64,000 bases of DNA, taken from contig CM048839.1 of NCBI GenBank assembly GCA_026545765.1, forward strand, positions 55,474,677-55,538,676. Direction: 5' to 3'. The notes beneath the pieces are model-generated. The model saw nothing but the letters and a program-made list of their open reading frames with translations, had not been told where the DNA came from and did no database searches. The stretch is from Plantago major. Lineage: Eukaryota; Streptophyta; Magnoliopsida; Lamiales; Plantaginaceae. The stretch's first letter is position 1. Every line of letters starts with the position of its first letter. This document shows, in pieces, positions 39,115 to 50,610 of the stretch. The position numbers and the translations under genes are program-made.

Positions 39115-42100
39115 CTAAGCATACAATACACACATACCCTCGTCCTCATCGGCTATTGTTAAGTCTATAAATTGGTCTTCACCCAGGTCTATGAACTCAT
39201 CATCAGCTTGTACAGGCTTTCTCGCTGTTTGATCGACGACCTCTTCTTGATACGAGTTGGTAATTGAATCGTCCTTATCAATGTACTCTACTCTGGAGCG
39301 GGGGGCCTGTATATGCATCGCAGCCAACCAATCCACCTTATCGCGTTTGAGGCTTGGATATTCAATAAACACCACCTGCCGTGCTTGAGTCGCCAAGATA
39401 AACGGTTCATACTTAGTACGATACCTCTTCCTATGGTTAATTTCTACCATTTGATAGAGCTCGTGTTTCCCCGTACCACTTGGAGTAGGATCATACGGTC
39501 AACATCAAACAGAAAGGTTCTTTTCAAAGGAAACCCCGGATATTCAAGTCACACAATTCGTCTCAGGTTCCCGTAGAAATCATACAAATCATCATTTGCA
39601 TCTTGATCTTGCCCCCTTACACACACCCCGGAATTGCTTGTGGCCATGGCGGTGTTAGACTCAATTGTTTGAAACCTAAGGCCATTTACTATGTAAGATG
39701 AGAATGTGGAGACCTTTCTGTTTGGTCCCTCTGCTAGAGATTCTAAGTAAGGACATGTGACTTTGTTGACAGGATTTCGTACGTACTCCTTGAACCAATC
39801 TGCAAATTCTGTTTCCAACTTCTGTTGAAGCAGTTCTTCAATTACGCATCTGCCATTGTTGGATTCTTCTCTCTGAAAAGGCTGTGGACACGATTACATG
39901 ATTAGATATATATAGTAGTTAGAAGTTAAAATCCATGTGTTAGCGTAAGAAAGCTACTCACCGAGCATAAATCTCCATAAATTTGTCAACTTCAGCACAG
40001 TTCGAGAGGACATAATATGTGGCTGCCTTCAGCTCCTTATCCGTCAGCCATTCTGTCTTTTCTTCTCCAATAGGTCTCCCGGAGACCCTAAAAATTGAAA
40101 TGGAAACGTCATCATCCTCTTGAACTTCGAATGTGTCTGCGTTTCTGGACGGCCTAGATGCCTTCGTCGGGACATGGTCCCCAAAGTAATAGGAGCAGAA
40201 GATTGCAGCTTCCTCTCGCACGTAGGCATTGGCCATCGATCCCTCAGGCTTGCCTTTGTTGTTGACATACCTCTTCAATTTCCCCAAGTACCTGTAATGG
40301 ATATATGTTGATGTAACACAATGTAACTTGGGAAAATTCAGACTCTATAAGTAAATGATTGCCTTGATTACACACCTCTCGAATGGATACATCCATCGAT
40401 ACTGAACCGGTCCAGCAAGCCTCGCTTCATGTGGAAGGTGAACCGGCAAGTGCTCCATAGAATCAAATAAGCTCGGAGGAAAGATACGCTTGAGCTTACA
40501 TAGAATCAATGGTATGTTGCTTTCAAGATTTGCTAACACTACATCGTCAAGCACCCTTGAGCATAAATTCTTGAAAAATAAGCTCAGCTCGGTGATTGCA
40601 ATCCATACAGGTTTAGGTAGCATTTCTCGAAATGCAACAGGGAGAAGCCTCTCCATGAACACATGACAATCGTGGCTCTTCATCCCGTACATCTTTGTCC
40701 TCTTCACATCCACACACCGCCCCAACTTTGAGGCGTAATTATCGGGGAACTTCAATCCCCTCACCCAATCAAATAGTTTGTTCCTAGATTCAGTGTCAAT
40801 TGTGTAGCATGCCTTGGGCCACTGCCCCTTATCATTCTGCTTTGTCAACTCGGGCCTTTTACACAATGTATCCAACTCGGCTCTAGATTTAGGGGTGTCC
40901 TTTGTTTTTCCGGTAATGTTGCAAATCGTGTTGAATAAGTTCTCGAACACGTTTTTCTCAATGTGCATGAAATCCAAGTTGTGACGTATAAGAAGACTGC
41001 TCCAATAAGGCAAGTCCTAGAAGATGCTTCTCTTCTTCCATCCACAATTTTTGCTAATTTTCTCGTTATGCTTATCCGACCCAACTTTAGTCACTTTCAT
41101 AAGACCCAACCTATCTATCCCCGCAAGTATTTCTGCACCAGTAAGTTGTCTCGAGGCGCCTTTGTTCACTACTTTATTTTTCAAGAATTGAGTCTTGTTC
41201 TTCCTGAATGTATGGTCCTTTGGTAGAAATCTACGATGACATTCAAAACAACATTCCTTTCCGCTCTCCTTCAGTCTAAATGCATCAATGTCTTCCATAC
41301 AATGTGGACATGCATTAAAGCCCGCAGTTTTCCTTCCAGATAGCATGGAGTACGCAGGAAAATCACTCACGGTCTACAGTAATGCTGCTCTCAATGTAAA
41401 GTTCTTCTTCTTTGACACATCATATGCCGGGATACCATTTTCCCACAACTCAATCAACTCCTTGATTAGGGGCTGCAAGAACACATCCAGCTTCTGTGAC
41501 GGATCATCTGGCCCGGGCACCAACACAGTCAAGAACATGAATGGTTCCTTCATGCACTCACGGGGCGGGTTATGCGGTGTCGATGATGGCCAACAAGAGT
41601 ACTTCCGGTCATTTCCAAACGGGTTAAAACCATCCGTACAAAGCCCCAAGCGTACATTTCTAGGCTCGACTGCAAACTCCGGGTAGGTCTTATCGAACTG
41701 TTTCCATGCGGGTGAGTCAGATGGATGCTCCATTCTACCCTCTTCTTCCGGGATTACTCGCTCCTTGTGCCACCGTATTTTATCGGCACAAGCACTTGAA
41801 GCGTACAACCTCTTCAAACGAGGTGCTAGAGGAAAATACCACATTTTCTTATGTGGTAGATTTTTCTTCACGTTTCTTCTGACCCCCCTCCTTACGCTTG
41901 TGCGGTCCTTACCACAGAACTTGCACTTCAGTAGATCTTTATCCTCCCCCAATAGATCATGCACATATCCTCACAACAATCTATGGTTTCCATGGGCAAC
42001 CCCATCCCCCGCATCTTTTTCTTCGCCTGGTAAAAGTTGGTGGGAACTAGATTTTCTTCCGGACAAAGATCCGACATTACTTGTACCCATTCATTGAAGC

Positions 42101-42697
42101 TCGCTTCAGATTGCTGGCCATTAGCCTTACAACTCATTAGCCGAGCCAACAAAGACAACTCACTCAGCTTACATCCCGGATAAATCGGCTTCTTTGCTGA
42201 TTCCAGCAAGTCAAAGAACACCTGATCCGCAGGATTCAGAGGCTCCTCCACATCCCCCTCGGTTACTGGCTCCCTGGTGTCCATGAACTCTGGACCCGCA
42301 ACATCATACACCATTTGCTCCATCCGTTCATGATCATAATTAGCATCAGATGTAGACGTATTTTGAGTACTTCCGATCACATTTTTCTCCTTCCTTTTAC
42401 GCTTTGAGAGATGCTCATAATCCATGAACGGTGCTCGTGTCTCACCATGATAACACCATACCGATCTTGAGACACGAACCCTTACGTTTCAAGTGCTCCA
42501 CTCTGGTTTCAGAGGCAAAATTGTTTATTCCTACATTTGTTCGCATTGCAAGGGCACTTCATCTTCCCCCCACTCAAACAAGTAGTTTGTGTAAGCGCAA
42601 AAGTGATGAAGGATTCAACCCCTTCCACAAAACTAGACTGAATTCTGCCATTCACTATGCGACGGTACATCCATGAACGATCGGGATTCATAATCAT
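39115..42697 (-). pseudogene. CACTA TNP2-type transposase, broken
   Basis: Transposase for the element, read from 42697. Order of parts: transposase-associated domain (DRSWMYRRIVNG, then CPCNANKCRN), an acidic linker (42425-41928), the TNP2 core (41964-41374, with LGLCTDGFNPFGNDRKYSCW), CPHCMEDIDAF and FPAYSMLSG (41370-41017), a DUF4218-type part (HNLDFMHIEKNVFENL near 40970) and a DUF4216-type part (39818-39115, with VEINHRKRYRTKYEPF). Breaks: frame changes near 42500-42430, near 41950 in a run of G, near 39490, and TAG codons at 41374 and 41017 where TGG is expected (LLW and FWD). The protein cannot be made as it stands. Confidence 0.88.
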
Positions 42698-43758
42698 ATG
42701 ATTAGCCTGACACGTCTACAATTATTAGATTTATAACATGCATTTTACGTTAATATAATCACCAATTAGTCTCAAAACACTTAATTAAATCTTCATAATC
42801 TAGTGTATATATACGAATTTATCGAATCAAAATTACTACGTACTTACAAACATCCTAACATTATACTAATTAACAATAAAAATTCACAATCAATATATCA
42901 ATTGCACAAAGTTAACTAGCTAGTATACTATAGCTCCCATAAACATACAATTCATCTAATTAGTCGAAATTAACAAAATTCCCAATTTTGACAAGAAGTA
43001 AGGGTTCCAAAACACTCAACTAAATCATTCTAATCCTACTACATATACGAAAATATCAAATTAACAACCCTACATACTTCCAAACATCTTAACATTATAC
43101 TAAAAATCCAAATTCACAATCAATATATCAATTGAACATCTCAAAGTTAACACACTACGTAATATAAGCTTAACTAACTACTACATACTTACAATAAACA
43201 TGCAATTACTCAAATTAGTCGAAATTAACAAAATTTCCAAATTTGGCAAAGTTAGGGTTTTAGCGGTTTATACCTTCGATTTAGCGAAAAAAGGTGAAAT
43301 TTGTTGACCACACGAGCTCCTTGTTCCACAGGCTTCGAGAAGACTCCGAAATTGGCCGGAACGGTCGAGATTTGGCCGGAATTTGGATATCGCGATTGAA
43401 GAAGGAAGAGAGGAAAAACGCAGAAAATGATTCTGCTGCTGGAGACGAAGCATACATATTGATTTTAGCGACGGATCGCGATCTGTCGCTATTTACAATT
43501 TTATTTATTTTTTGTTTTTTTTTTTAATCCGGTCAACTTATTTAGGGACGGATTTAATATCTGTCCCTAAATAACGACGGACTTTTTCATCCGTCACCAA
43601 ATAGCGACGGAAAAACATCCGTCGCTAATATAGCGACGGATTAGCGACGGATTAGAGACTCGCTCAATCCGTCGCTATGATTAGCGATTCGTCGCTAAAT
43701 AGCGACGGAAACTATCCGTCGCTATTGTCCGTCGCTAAATGCCGGATTTATTGTAGTG

Positions 43759-44430
43759 TTAGTGGTTCTGAAACTAGCTTTTGTGACCATGAAACCAGGT
43801 TTTTGTTGTTCTGAAACTAGCTTTTGTGAATATGAAACTAATACAAAAGATCTTGAAACTAGAATAAAGGCACCTGAAACTAGTATAAAACAGATTATAC
43901 AATATGTTTTACATTCCTGATACTAGCTAAAATATACATAGGGTCTACATATATATATTACAGCACACATTGTCCATGAAACTAGTCAAAATCGAGATGA
44001 AACTAGCCTAATAGTGGATCTGAAACTAGCCAAAACATACATGCCCATGAAGACAGCACACACTGCCCATGAAACTAGTCAAAATCGAGATGAAACTAGC
44101 CTAATAGTGGATTTGAAACTAGCCAAAATATACATGCCCATGAAAACAGCACACATTGCCCATGAAACTAGTCAAAATCGAGATGAAACTAGCCTAATAG
44201 TGGATCTGAAACTAGCCAAAACATACTTGCCCATGAAGACAGCACACATTGCCCATGAAACTAGTTAAAATCGAGATGAATCTAGCCTACTAGTGGATAT
44301 GAAACTAGCCAAAACATACATGCCCATGAAGACAACACACATTGCCCATGGAATTAGTCAAAATCGAGATGAAACTAGCCTACTAGTGGATCTGAAACTA
44401 GCTAAAACATACATGCATATGAAACTAACC
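43759..44430. repeat. GAAACTAG-rich array, right segment
   Basis: The array continues from the right edge of the large CACTA. Four to five copies of a 105-bp unit (CATGCCCATGAAGACAGCAC then ACATTGCCCATGAAACTAG then AAAATCGAGATGAAACTAGC) lie at 44000-44400. A + strand open frame through the units (44014-44268) is a by-product of the unit being a multiple of three. Confidence 0.92.
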
Positions 44431-44464
44431 AAAATTTGACAGAAAAAATGTAGTAGTTTCGTAC

Positions 44465-44534
44465 CTTTCTCATTTTTCGGCTTGGTTTCTTCGTTTTTGA
44501 TAGAGGATCTAGTCGATTTCTTGTTTCCTGCCAT
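44465..44534 (-). CDS. Short basic first exon at the right end of the MULE-like element
   Basis: On the minus strand an ATG at 44534 opens MAGNKKSTRSSIKNEETKPK and reaches a GTACG donor after 23 codons plus one base. The peptide is Lys/Ser-rich, like a nuclear-localised N-terminus. It starts about 200 bp inside the right terminal repeat, mirroring the + strand gene at the left end. No downstream exon is visible in the array, so it may be a remnant. Confidence 0.35.
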
Positions 44535-44985
44535 TTTTCGGACTGAAAAATTGATCGGAAAGAGCGAATTGAAAGCTTATGGGAGAAGAAGTGAATTTCG
44601 GAACGATGGGGAAATGATTGGAAGTTTATGGAAGATGAAAAGACACGAAACTGCCATTTGAATGTGCGAGGGGTAGTTTTGTCCAGTCAGGGTGGATTTA
44701 GGGCTCAAAAAATTAGAATGGACTTATTTGTAACTGTTTTAGCGAGCCATACTTATTTGTTATAATTGTTTTTAGTTGATTTATATGTGTAATTACCCCT
44801 AAATTATTTAATACAACTGATCGTTTTAACAATGTTGAACTGATGCAATTTTTATATGGGTTAACCCTACTAGCAATGTATAGCTTTTTGACAAATCATA
44901 ATAATCAAAATTGTGAAAAGAATGTAGAAAGGCCAAAATATAAATAGGCATAGCAAAACCCTAAAAATACCTAAATACCCACGTA

Positions 44986-45188
44986 CTCTCTCTATCCCAA
45001 TCATATGTCACACATTCCAATTATGTATGTCCAAATACAAGTGTTACATGTCCACTTTTTGTAAATTATACACCACTCATTTTAAACCACATACTACAAA
45101 TCCACTTGATTTCCACTACTGTTACTTTATACCTTATTAATCCCTGCGCCCAAAATCAAATGTATCATTTGATCTAGGACGGAGGGAG
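44986..45188. mobile_element. Stowaway-type MITE
   Basis: CTCTCTCTATCCCAATCATATGTC at the left and the complementary text ending GATCTAGGACGGAGGGAG at the right, with TA at 44984-44985 and 45189-45190. Confidence 0.85.
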
Positions 45189-45761
45189 TAATATTCAAGA
45201 GATTAATTGCAATTTTGTATAAATCCCATGGGTGGGCCATCATACTCACACATGCATGTTCAAGCTAGCCAATTACAACTTCTTTTAGTTCGTTTCATTG
45301 CCTCGTATTTCCTCGAAACACGTTCAGTATTACTCTTTCATACTTAAGAAAAACTCGCATTTGAGTTATATAAGTATACAAGACCAAGAATCATTGAACC
45401 TGTTTAAACGGACATTCAAGCGAGGATTTAAAATCCAACTATGTATCCCCTTAGCTTTTGATTTAGAGACGAGTCTTACAAGCAACCTTAGGTTAGAACT
45501 AGGTGGAAGTGGAAACTCTGGTCGAGGCAATACCGTTTACAACTGCAATTAAAACCCAAGCCAAAACTCACGACAAATTGGAACACAAAACTTCAAATCA
45601 ACTTGCTCGTTAGTATCAAAGATGGTTCTGACCACCAGACTCTCCAACTTTTAAAACGGAACTGTACTTAGTTGGAGACGACAATGAAAACCTGCAAAAG
45701 GGCAAATCGCTTGCTCGATTCACCGAATTAGACTCAACCAACCAACATGGATCACACACTA

Positions 45762-46017
45762 TCCTCTAAGCTTCCCACATTTTAAAACTTTGTATAATAG
45801 TCATGTACAAAAATCTTTCATGATAGTCTTGGAGTTGTGATAAAATATGAAAAATGTGAAAAAAGTGTACCTTTTCTTGGAAAATGTGTAATAAAGTGTA
45901 AGATTATCATTTTTTACTATTAATTGGTGTGGATTAGCTTTCTTTATAATAAATATATAAAATTTTATGAGACGTCTAAATATGACAAATGTATAAAGTT
46001 CAGTGAAACGGAGGGAG
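45762..46017. mobile_element. Stowaway-like MITE with a decayed left end
   Basis: The right end reads ACAAATGTATAAAGTTCAGTG then AAACGGAGGGAG and is followed by TA. The left end TCCTCTAAGCTTCCCACATT is a weak inverted match preceded by TA. The interior (AAAAAGTGTACCTTTTC... with a TTATTATT stretch) resembles the family at 2525-2767. Confidence 0.6.
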
Positions 46018-46351
46018 TACTGTTATAGATATATAACGGCACGCCATATTTTCCAATGGAAAAAAAATGACAAAGAGTATCTTGTTTGAAGGATGGGCTT
46101 ATGTAAAGTATGCCTAATTACATGGTACAATATGAGGATTTTACCCGACATCATTTTGGTTCCTTATCATGACCCATTAACGTATATTTTTCTGGGATTA
46201 AGGTTTAAGATTATATATAAGGTGTTGGACATAAATGTACAAGAACCACTAGATTTTTTTTTTTTTAGTAAATACAAGAGCCACTAGATGAAAATATAAA
46301 TGTACAAGAGTTAGTGTAGATTTATTTGTCTATTAATATTAATATGTTATA

Positions 46352-46593
46352 AACCCTCCGTCCTGACAAATTCAACTCCTCGCATTTCATTTTGAGACGT
46401 CCCAATTTCAACTTTTTATATTTTTAATGAAAAATCTACCTACTACTTTATTGACTCACTCTCATACTTTATTCATTATCTATCATACTTTATTCAATCT
46501 CTTCCTACTTTATTGCTATCTCTGCTACTTTATTCACTTTTCTCTTAAAACTTGTATCCGGACCCATGGATAATTGAATACGTAACGGAGGAG
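46352..46593. mobile_element. Stowaway-type MITE
   Basis: CCCTCCGTCCTGACAAATTC and the complementary GAATACGTAACGGAGGAG form the ends, with TA on both sides. The interior has repeated TACTTTATTCA motifs like the MITE at 3101-3300. Confidence 0.85.
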
Positions 46594-46939
46594 TATAATC
46601 CTAGGATTTTGAGATACATTTTCACTTGTATAAATATTTACTAATACTTTTATTTTGACACAAAAATAAACTCACTATTCCCTTATTTCAATTTTTCTTC
46701 ACATAGTGTTGAAAGAGAGTTGTATTAGTGAGAGACTAGAGATACATATTGATGCTCTTTCTTAAACCCTTTAATTAATATATGTATAATATTTTAAACA
46801 ATATGAATAATATTTTATGTGTGGACGTTTTTATATCATTTTTATGTATATTACGGATGATTTAGGTTATAAAATGATATATTTTGAATTTTAGAGGATC
46901 TCATTAGAAAAACAACATAAAGATAAGTGAAAAAAGATA

Positions 46940-47113
46940 CTTCCTCCGTCCCGCATAACTTCATAGATTTGCCATTTTTAGTCGTCTTACAGAACTTCAT
47001 ACATTACTAAAAAATGAAACTACCCAACACCCAACAAATAATAAACAATCTCAACTTTACACTCAAATTATACAATTTGCCATTAAAAGTACACTTTTTC
47101 CCACTTCTTCTAT
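46940..47113. mobile_element. Stowaway MITE, truncated at its right end
   Basis: The left end CTTCCTCCGTCCCGCATAAC and internal text (CATACATTACTAAAAAATGA, CACCCAACAAATAATAAACA) match the reverse complement of the element at 2525-2767. Similarity stops abruptly at ACTAGTACTAACCCGTGGCA near 47114, where another repeat begins. Confidence 0.8.
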
Positions 47114-47460
47114 ACTAGTACTAACCCGTGGCATCCCCGTGGCGATGCCACGGTATAGTTTACTTTTAATAATAAATTGAAATGGGAGGATTAAATAAAT
47201 TAATCGAAAAAAAAGATAGTCAAAACTCCCTGTAGACAACGTTGGTCGTGGTGTCGGTCGGTAGTCATTCTTCATCCAATATTATATCATTGAGTGTTTA
47301 TTTATGTTTATAAAATGTAAAAATAGGGTCCTACCATACCCGACTTGTTAATTAGTAACATGTACATGTTTTTTTACAAAAAAATCTATCCCTCAAACGG
47401 AACCAAAATAAAATACAAAAATATACAACACAGTCAATAGGGTTGTTCCCAACAATCTCG
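47114..47460. other. Non-coding region with a short hairpin repeat
   Basis: The text CGTGGCATCCCCGTGGCGATGCCACGG near 47127-47153 forms a strong short hairpin beside an ACTAGTACTAACC motif. A related ACTAGTA plus palindrome is at about 3988-4020. This may be the end of an unnamed dispersed element. No gene is seen. Confidence 0.4.
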
Positions 47461-47640
47461 CGGTGATATGTAATCACCCTACCACACACACACACAAATA
47501 TTATACAAACGTAATTTCACATGTCACGGTTGTTTTTTCCAACCCATCGGTTCCCAGCAACCCCGCGGTAGTATGCGTCACCCCACCAAAGACACAAAAA
47601 ATATTATTCTACGAACATAATTTCACATGGTACAGTTGTC
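47461..47640. repeat. Two-copy tandem repeat of about 115 bp
   Basis: CGGTGATATGTAATCACCCT to CGTAATTTCACATGTCACGG is repeated as CGGTAGTATGCGTCACCCC to CATAATTTCACATGGTACAG, each preceded by a CCCAACAATCTCG / CCCAGCAACCCCG phrase. The copies are diverged. Confidence 0.7.
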
Positions 47641-48030
47641 CCCCCGGGGCCCGTTATGGATGAAGAAAGTAAAGATAAGATATAAGAGAGTTTCCCCGCC
47701 TAGAGAGTATACCGGACCCCCCCCCCCTCGGCCCTTCAAGGAGATCAAGAAAGTACAAAGAAGATCGAATACATTTTCCCCGCATAGAGAGTATCAGCTG
47801 ATCCCCGCCCTCCCCGACTCGTTATGAATATCAGGAAAGTAGAGAGAAAATCTAAGAGAGTTTCCCCACTTAGAGAGTATCAGATCCCCCAGGCTCGTTA
47901 TGGAGAGAGAAGATCTAAGAGAGTTTTCCCACCTAGAGAGTATCAGATCCCCCAGGCCCGTTATGTATCAAGAAAGTAGAGAGAAGATCGAAAAGAGTTT
48001 CCCTGCCTAGAGAGTATATGCAGACTTCCC
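47640..48030. repeat. Five-copy degenerate minisatellite, about 75 bp
   Basis: A unit containing CCCGTTATGGATGAAGAAAG, TAAGAGAGTTTCCCCGCC and TAGAGAGTATCAGATCCCCC is repeated about five times with small indels. No coding sequence is supported across it. Confidence 0.85.
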
Positions 48031-49587
48031 CCACCCCTCCGCCGGAAAAAAATGTAGTTTTTACTAACTTAATCATAAAATTTTGTGGTCGGGTCTTGTA
48101 ACAAATGTATTGAACGGGTTCGAGTATATACCAGACCGGACCTGAACAACATTATTTCGAACGGGGTTGGAATTCGGGTTGGATAGAACCAGTCCTTCCG
48201 GCCAGATATCGTAGAGAAGAGAAACCTTATACCTCATCCTACCGATCGAATCATACATAAAGAAAAGGAAATTGAAAGTCTTCACATGTAAAAAGTTGTT
48301 GATAGACATGTAAAGATCAACATACCACCAATTAGCTCACGTGGAAGATTAGTTGAAGGAACCATGTCAAGCATAGATCCAAAGGTCCTCCAATCTGAAT
48401 TCATGCCCATTAAGAAAATTAGTGTGTGGGTGGCGATTTTGATGTAATTATGGGATTTAGAAGATTTGATTGATCACATTATAAATAATTGTAAAGGTTG
48501 ATTATCATTGGAATAATTATGTAACCAAAATTAGATTAAAATTGTAAAGGTAACAGAACCAAATGCGCATCAACTTGGCATCAAAAATAAATTTACCCTG
48601 ATTATAATTGTTTTGTAATTTTTTAATCTAAAAAAATAAAATAATTTCTCATATTGATTTGAGGCCAAAGTACCATAGCTAGAATTGATAATAAAAACTG
48701 GTTTTTATAATATATGGATAGATCTCATCTTCACATACCTAAAAATTAAAAATTAATTTATTACTTTATTCTTTACCTTCTCACCTCTTATATTTTATTC
48801 ACTATCTCCTACGACTATTCATTATTTTTCATACATAAGTATTTAGAGAAAAGTTGAAACCTAAATTCAAAAATAAAAAAAAAAAAACCGTAGAGAGTTA
48901 ATACAACTTAAAATGTATTAATTTCTTTTTACTTTAATTTTGTATTAGAAAATGTCCAAGTAATTAGAAAGCGCTCCAAGTATCATTTATGCACATGCGG
49001 ATCATGTGTGCTTCAAAGTAAACCATCAACTTTAGAATATAGTAGAAAAATATACGAAAGTGCCAGAATAACCGAAAGTGTGCAAATGGTATGGTCGTAT
49101 GGATATATATATATATATATATATATCTGTGTGTGTGTGTGTGTGTGTTATTCAATAAATTTATATTATATTTTAATGAATAAAACAATTTATTTAATTA
49201 ATGATAGTATTTACGATTGGTGTCTATAGATTCGTCTTGTCACGACAAATTCAAATATATGTTAAAACTATTTTTTGAATTTTTGTAGATAAATTTATAT
49301 GAGATTAATATTTTATTTTAGTGAATGAAATGATTTGTTTAATTAATAATAATAATAATAATAATAATAGTGATAATAATCATCTATTAAAAAACACTAT
49401 TCATGGCCTTTCGCATTTTCAGCAACCATAAGATATAAAATTTTGTCACCAAGCAATAACATTGCTCACATGATCTTAGCAACAACACACTACTGCGTTC
49501 CCCTATTCAGACTCTGCTCAATTGTAGAATCAAAAATTCACGTAGGATGGATGGAATTTGAATGAATCTGGTGGGTTTAGCTCATCA

Positions 49588-49649
<62 letters not shown>

Positions 49650-49763
49650 TATTATAATTAAATATAAATAGATGTATATTATATTAGTTTACATGTTACT
49701 ATATAAAATGTAAAATAAATAAAAACCTTATATAAATAGATTTATATTATATTATATTATATT
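48031..49763. other. AT-rich intergenic region with microsatellites
   Basis: No gene is seen. Simple repeats: (AT)n followed by (GT)n at about 49104-49149, (AAT)n at about 49345-49368, and a 50-bp (TA)n run at about 49592-49642. The text GGTGTCTATAGATTCGTCTT at 49218 starts one copy of a dispersed repeat also found near 53808 and 54097. Confidence 0.6.
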
Positions 49764-50605
49764 TGATATGGACATATAAGTCCAACGAGTTAGACCTTTC
49801 TACCAACATCCAAGAACTCGAGAAACGCTTTTAGCCACGGTCAGAGAAGTTGAGTCCGTCACCCAGAAGGAAAGCCCGACACAAGACAAACTTACTAAAC
49901 ATAAAGTCCGGCACCAATAAAGAGTTCCTGAACAAGAAAACCTCGCTATAAGTCCTAAAGAAAAGTACCCAAAAAGCTCGGCATTAAGGTCTTAACAGAC
50001 TTTGGTCACTACAAAAGGTCCACCATAACTAACGTGAGATAAACGCGCCACCTACCTCCGAGACCACGTGGCACGCTGTCGCCAAGCCGACAAGATCCCG
50101 GGAATTCAGACAGCCTGTCCCCCAAGCTTCCTCTATAAATAGCCCGCATTTACTACTCATTAAGGTACGTAACCACGACTAAAAAATCTACTCTCTAACA
50201 TTCGGGTCCGAGATAACTCGATTAGCCCGTCACACAAGTTGAGTCTTAGTCCGGATCACGGCCTTGTCGCCCAAAAGGGTCTAACCCCTTCCTTTTGTTC
50301 CCAGGAGATGTCCGGATCGAACTTTGCCGGCCCCTGCCAGGAGACGGACCATCACTGAACTGACGACTTGGATTGCCTTATCTGGGTTCATATATAGCAC
50401 TACGGATCAAGCTAGTGACAGACTCTAGATCTAGCTTAAGGAGGACCCAGGTTACTCTTGTCGGACCCCAGTTTGCCGGACCCAACTACTAGCTCTTGCC
50501 GGACCCGCGAACTAAAACGATCCAAGCCACACGACCTGACCACTGGACTCTTTTGAATTAGCTCTTGACCCACGAATTTGACTTAACCGGATTTACCCCA
50601 CATCA
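49764..50605. mobile_element. Solo LTR with 5-bp target duplication
   Basis: The element begins TGATATGGACATATAAG and ends ACCCCACATCA, and is flanked by ATATT at 49759-49763 and 50606-50610. The 842-bp interior has a GC-rich text quite unlike its AT-rich flanks, with TATAAATAGCCCGC near 50132 as a likely LTR promoter and repeated GCCGGACCC motifs near its 3' end. No internal domain or second LTR is present. Confidence 0.92.
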
Positions 50606-50610
50606 ATATT

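Larger units (their letters stand above)
36393..43758 (-). mobile_element. Large CACTA (En/Spm-type) element with 3-bp target duplication
   Basis: The element begins CACTACAAAAAAAAACG and ends GGATTTATTGTAGTG, and is flanked by TTA (36390-36392 and 43759-43761). It is 7,366 bp long. Both ends carry dense subterminal repeats with GCGACGGA and TCCGTCGC. Two genes run on the minus strand: a TNP2-type transposase in the right half and a Ptta/En/Spm-type protein in the left half. The ends look intact and both genes are recognisable, but the transposase is broken. Confidence 0.95.
33610..44830. mobile_element. Apparent MULE with a GAAACTAG-rich interior, carrying two nested CACTA elements
   Basis: The left end (about 33655-33760) and the reverse complement of the right end (about 44680-44790) share a similar series: GCTCAATAAAACAATTACAAAT versus GCTCGCTAAAACAGTTACAAAT, then AGCCCTAA, then ACCCCTCGC. 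These are terminal inverted repeats of roughly 150 bp, as in Mutator-like elements. An open frame starts inward from each end (33896 on +, 44534 on minus), the MuDR-like convergent arrangement. A target duplication could not be read, so the outer limits are approximate. Without the two CACTA insertions the element would be about 2.7 kb. Confidence 0.6.
44831..46939. other. Intergenic region dominated by MITEs
   Basis: Three MITEs (44986-45188, 45762-46017, 46352-46593) account for much of this stretch. An 84-codon frame at 45298-45552 has no recognised domain and is not supported as a gene. Confidence 0.5.

Noticed and set aside
41017..41376. Reading the TAG-containing gaps in the CACTA transposase as introns
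   Set aside because: The frame continues immediately on either side of each TAG with conserved text, and no GT-AG pair flanks them; nonsense changes explain them better.
44014..44268. A + strand open frame with repeats of ETS and KLAKTYMPM text
   Set aside because: It arises because the 105-bp repeat unit is a multiple of three; there is no start context and no domain.
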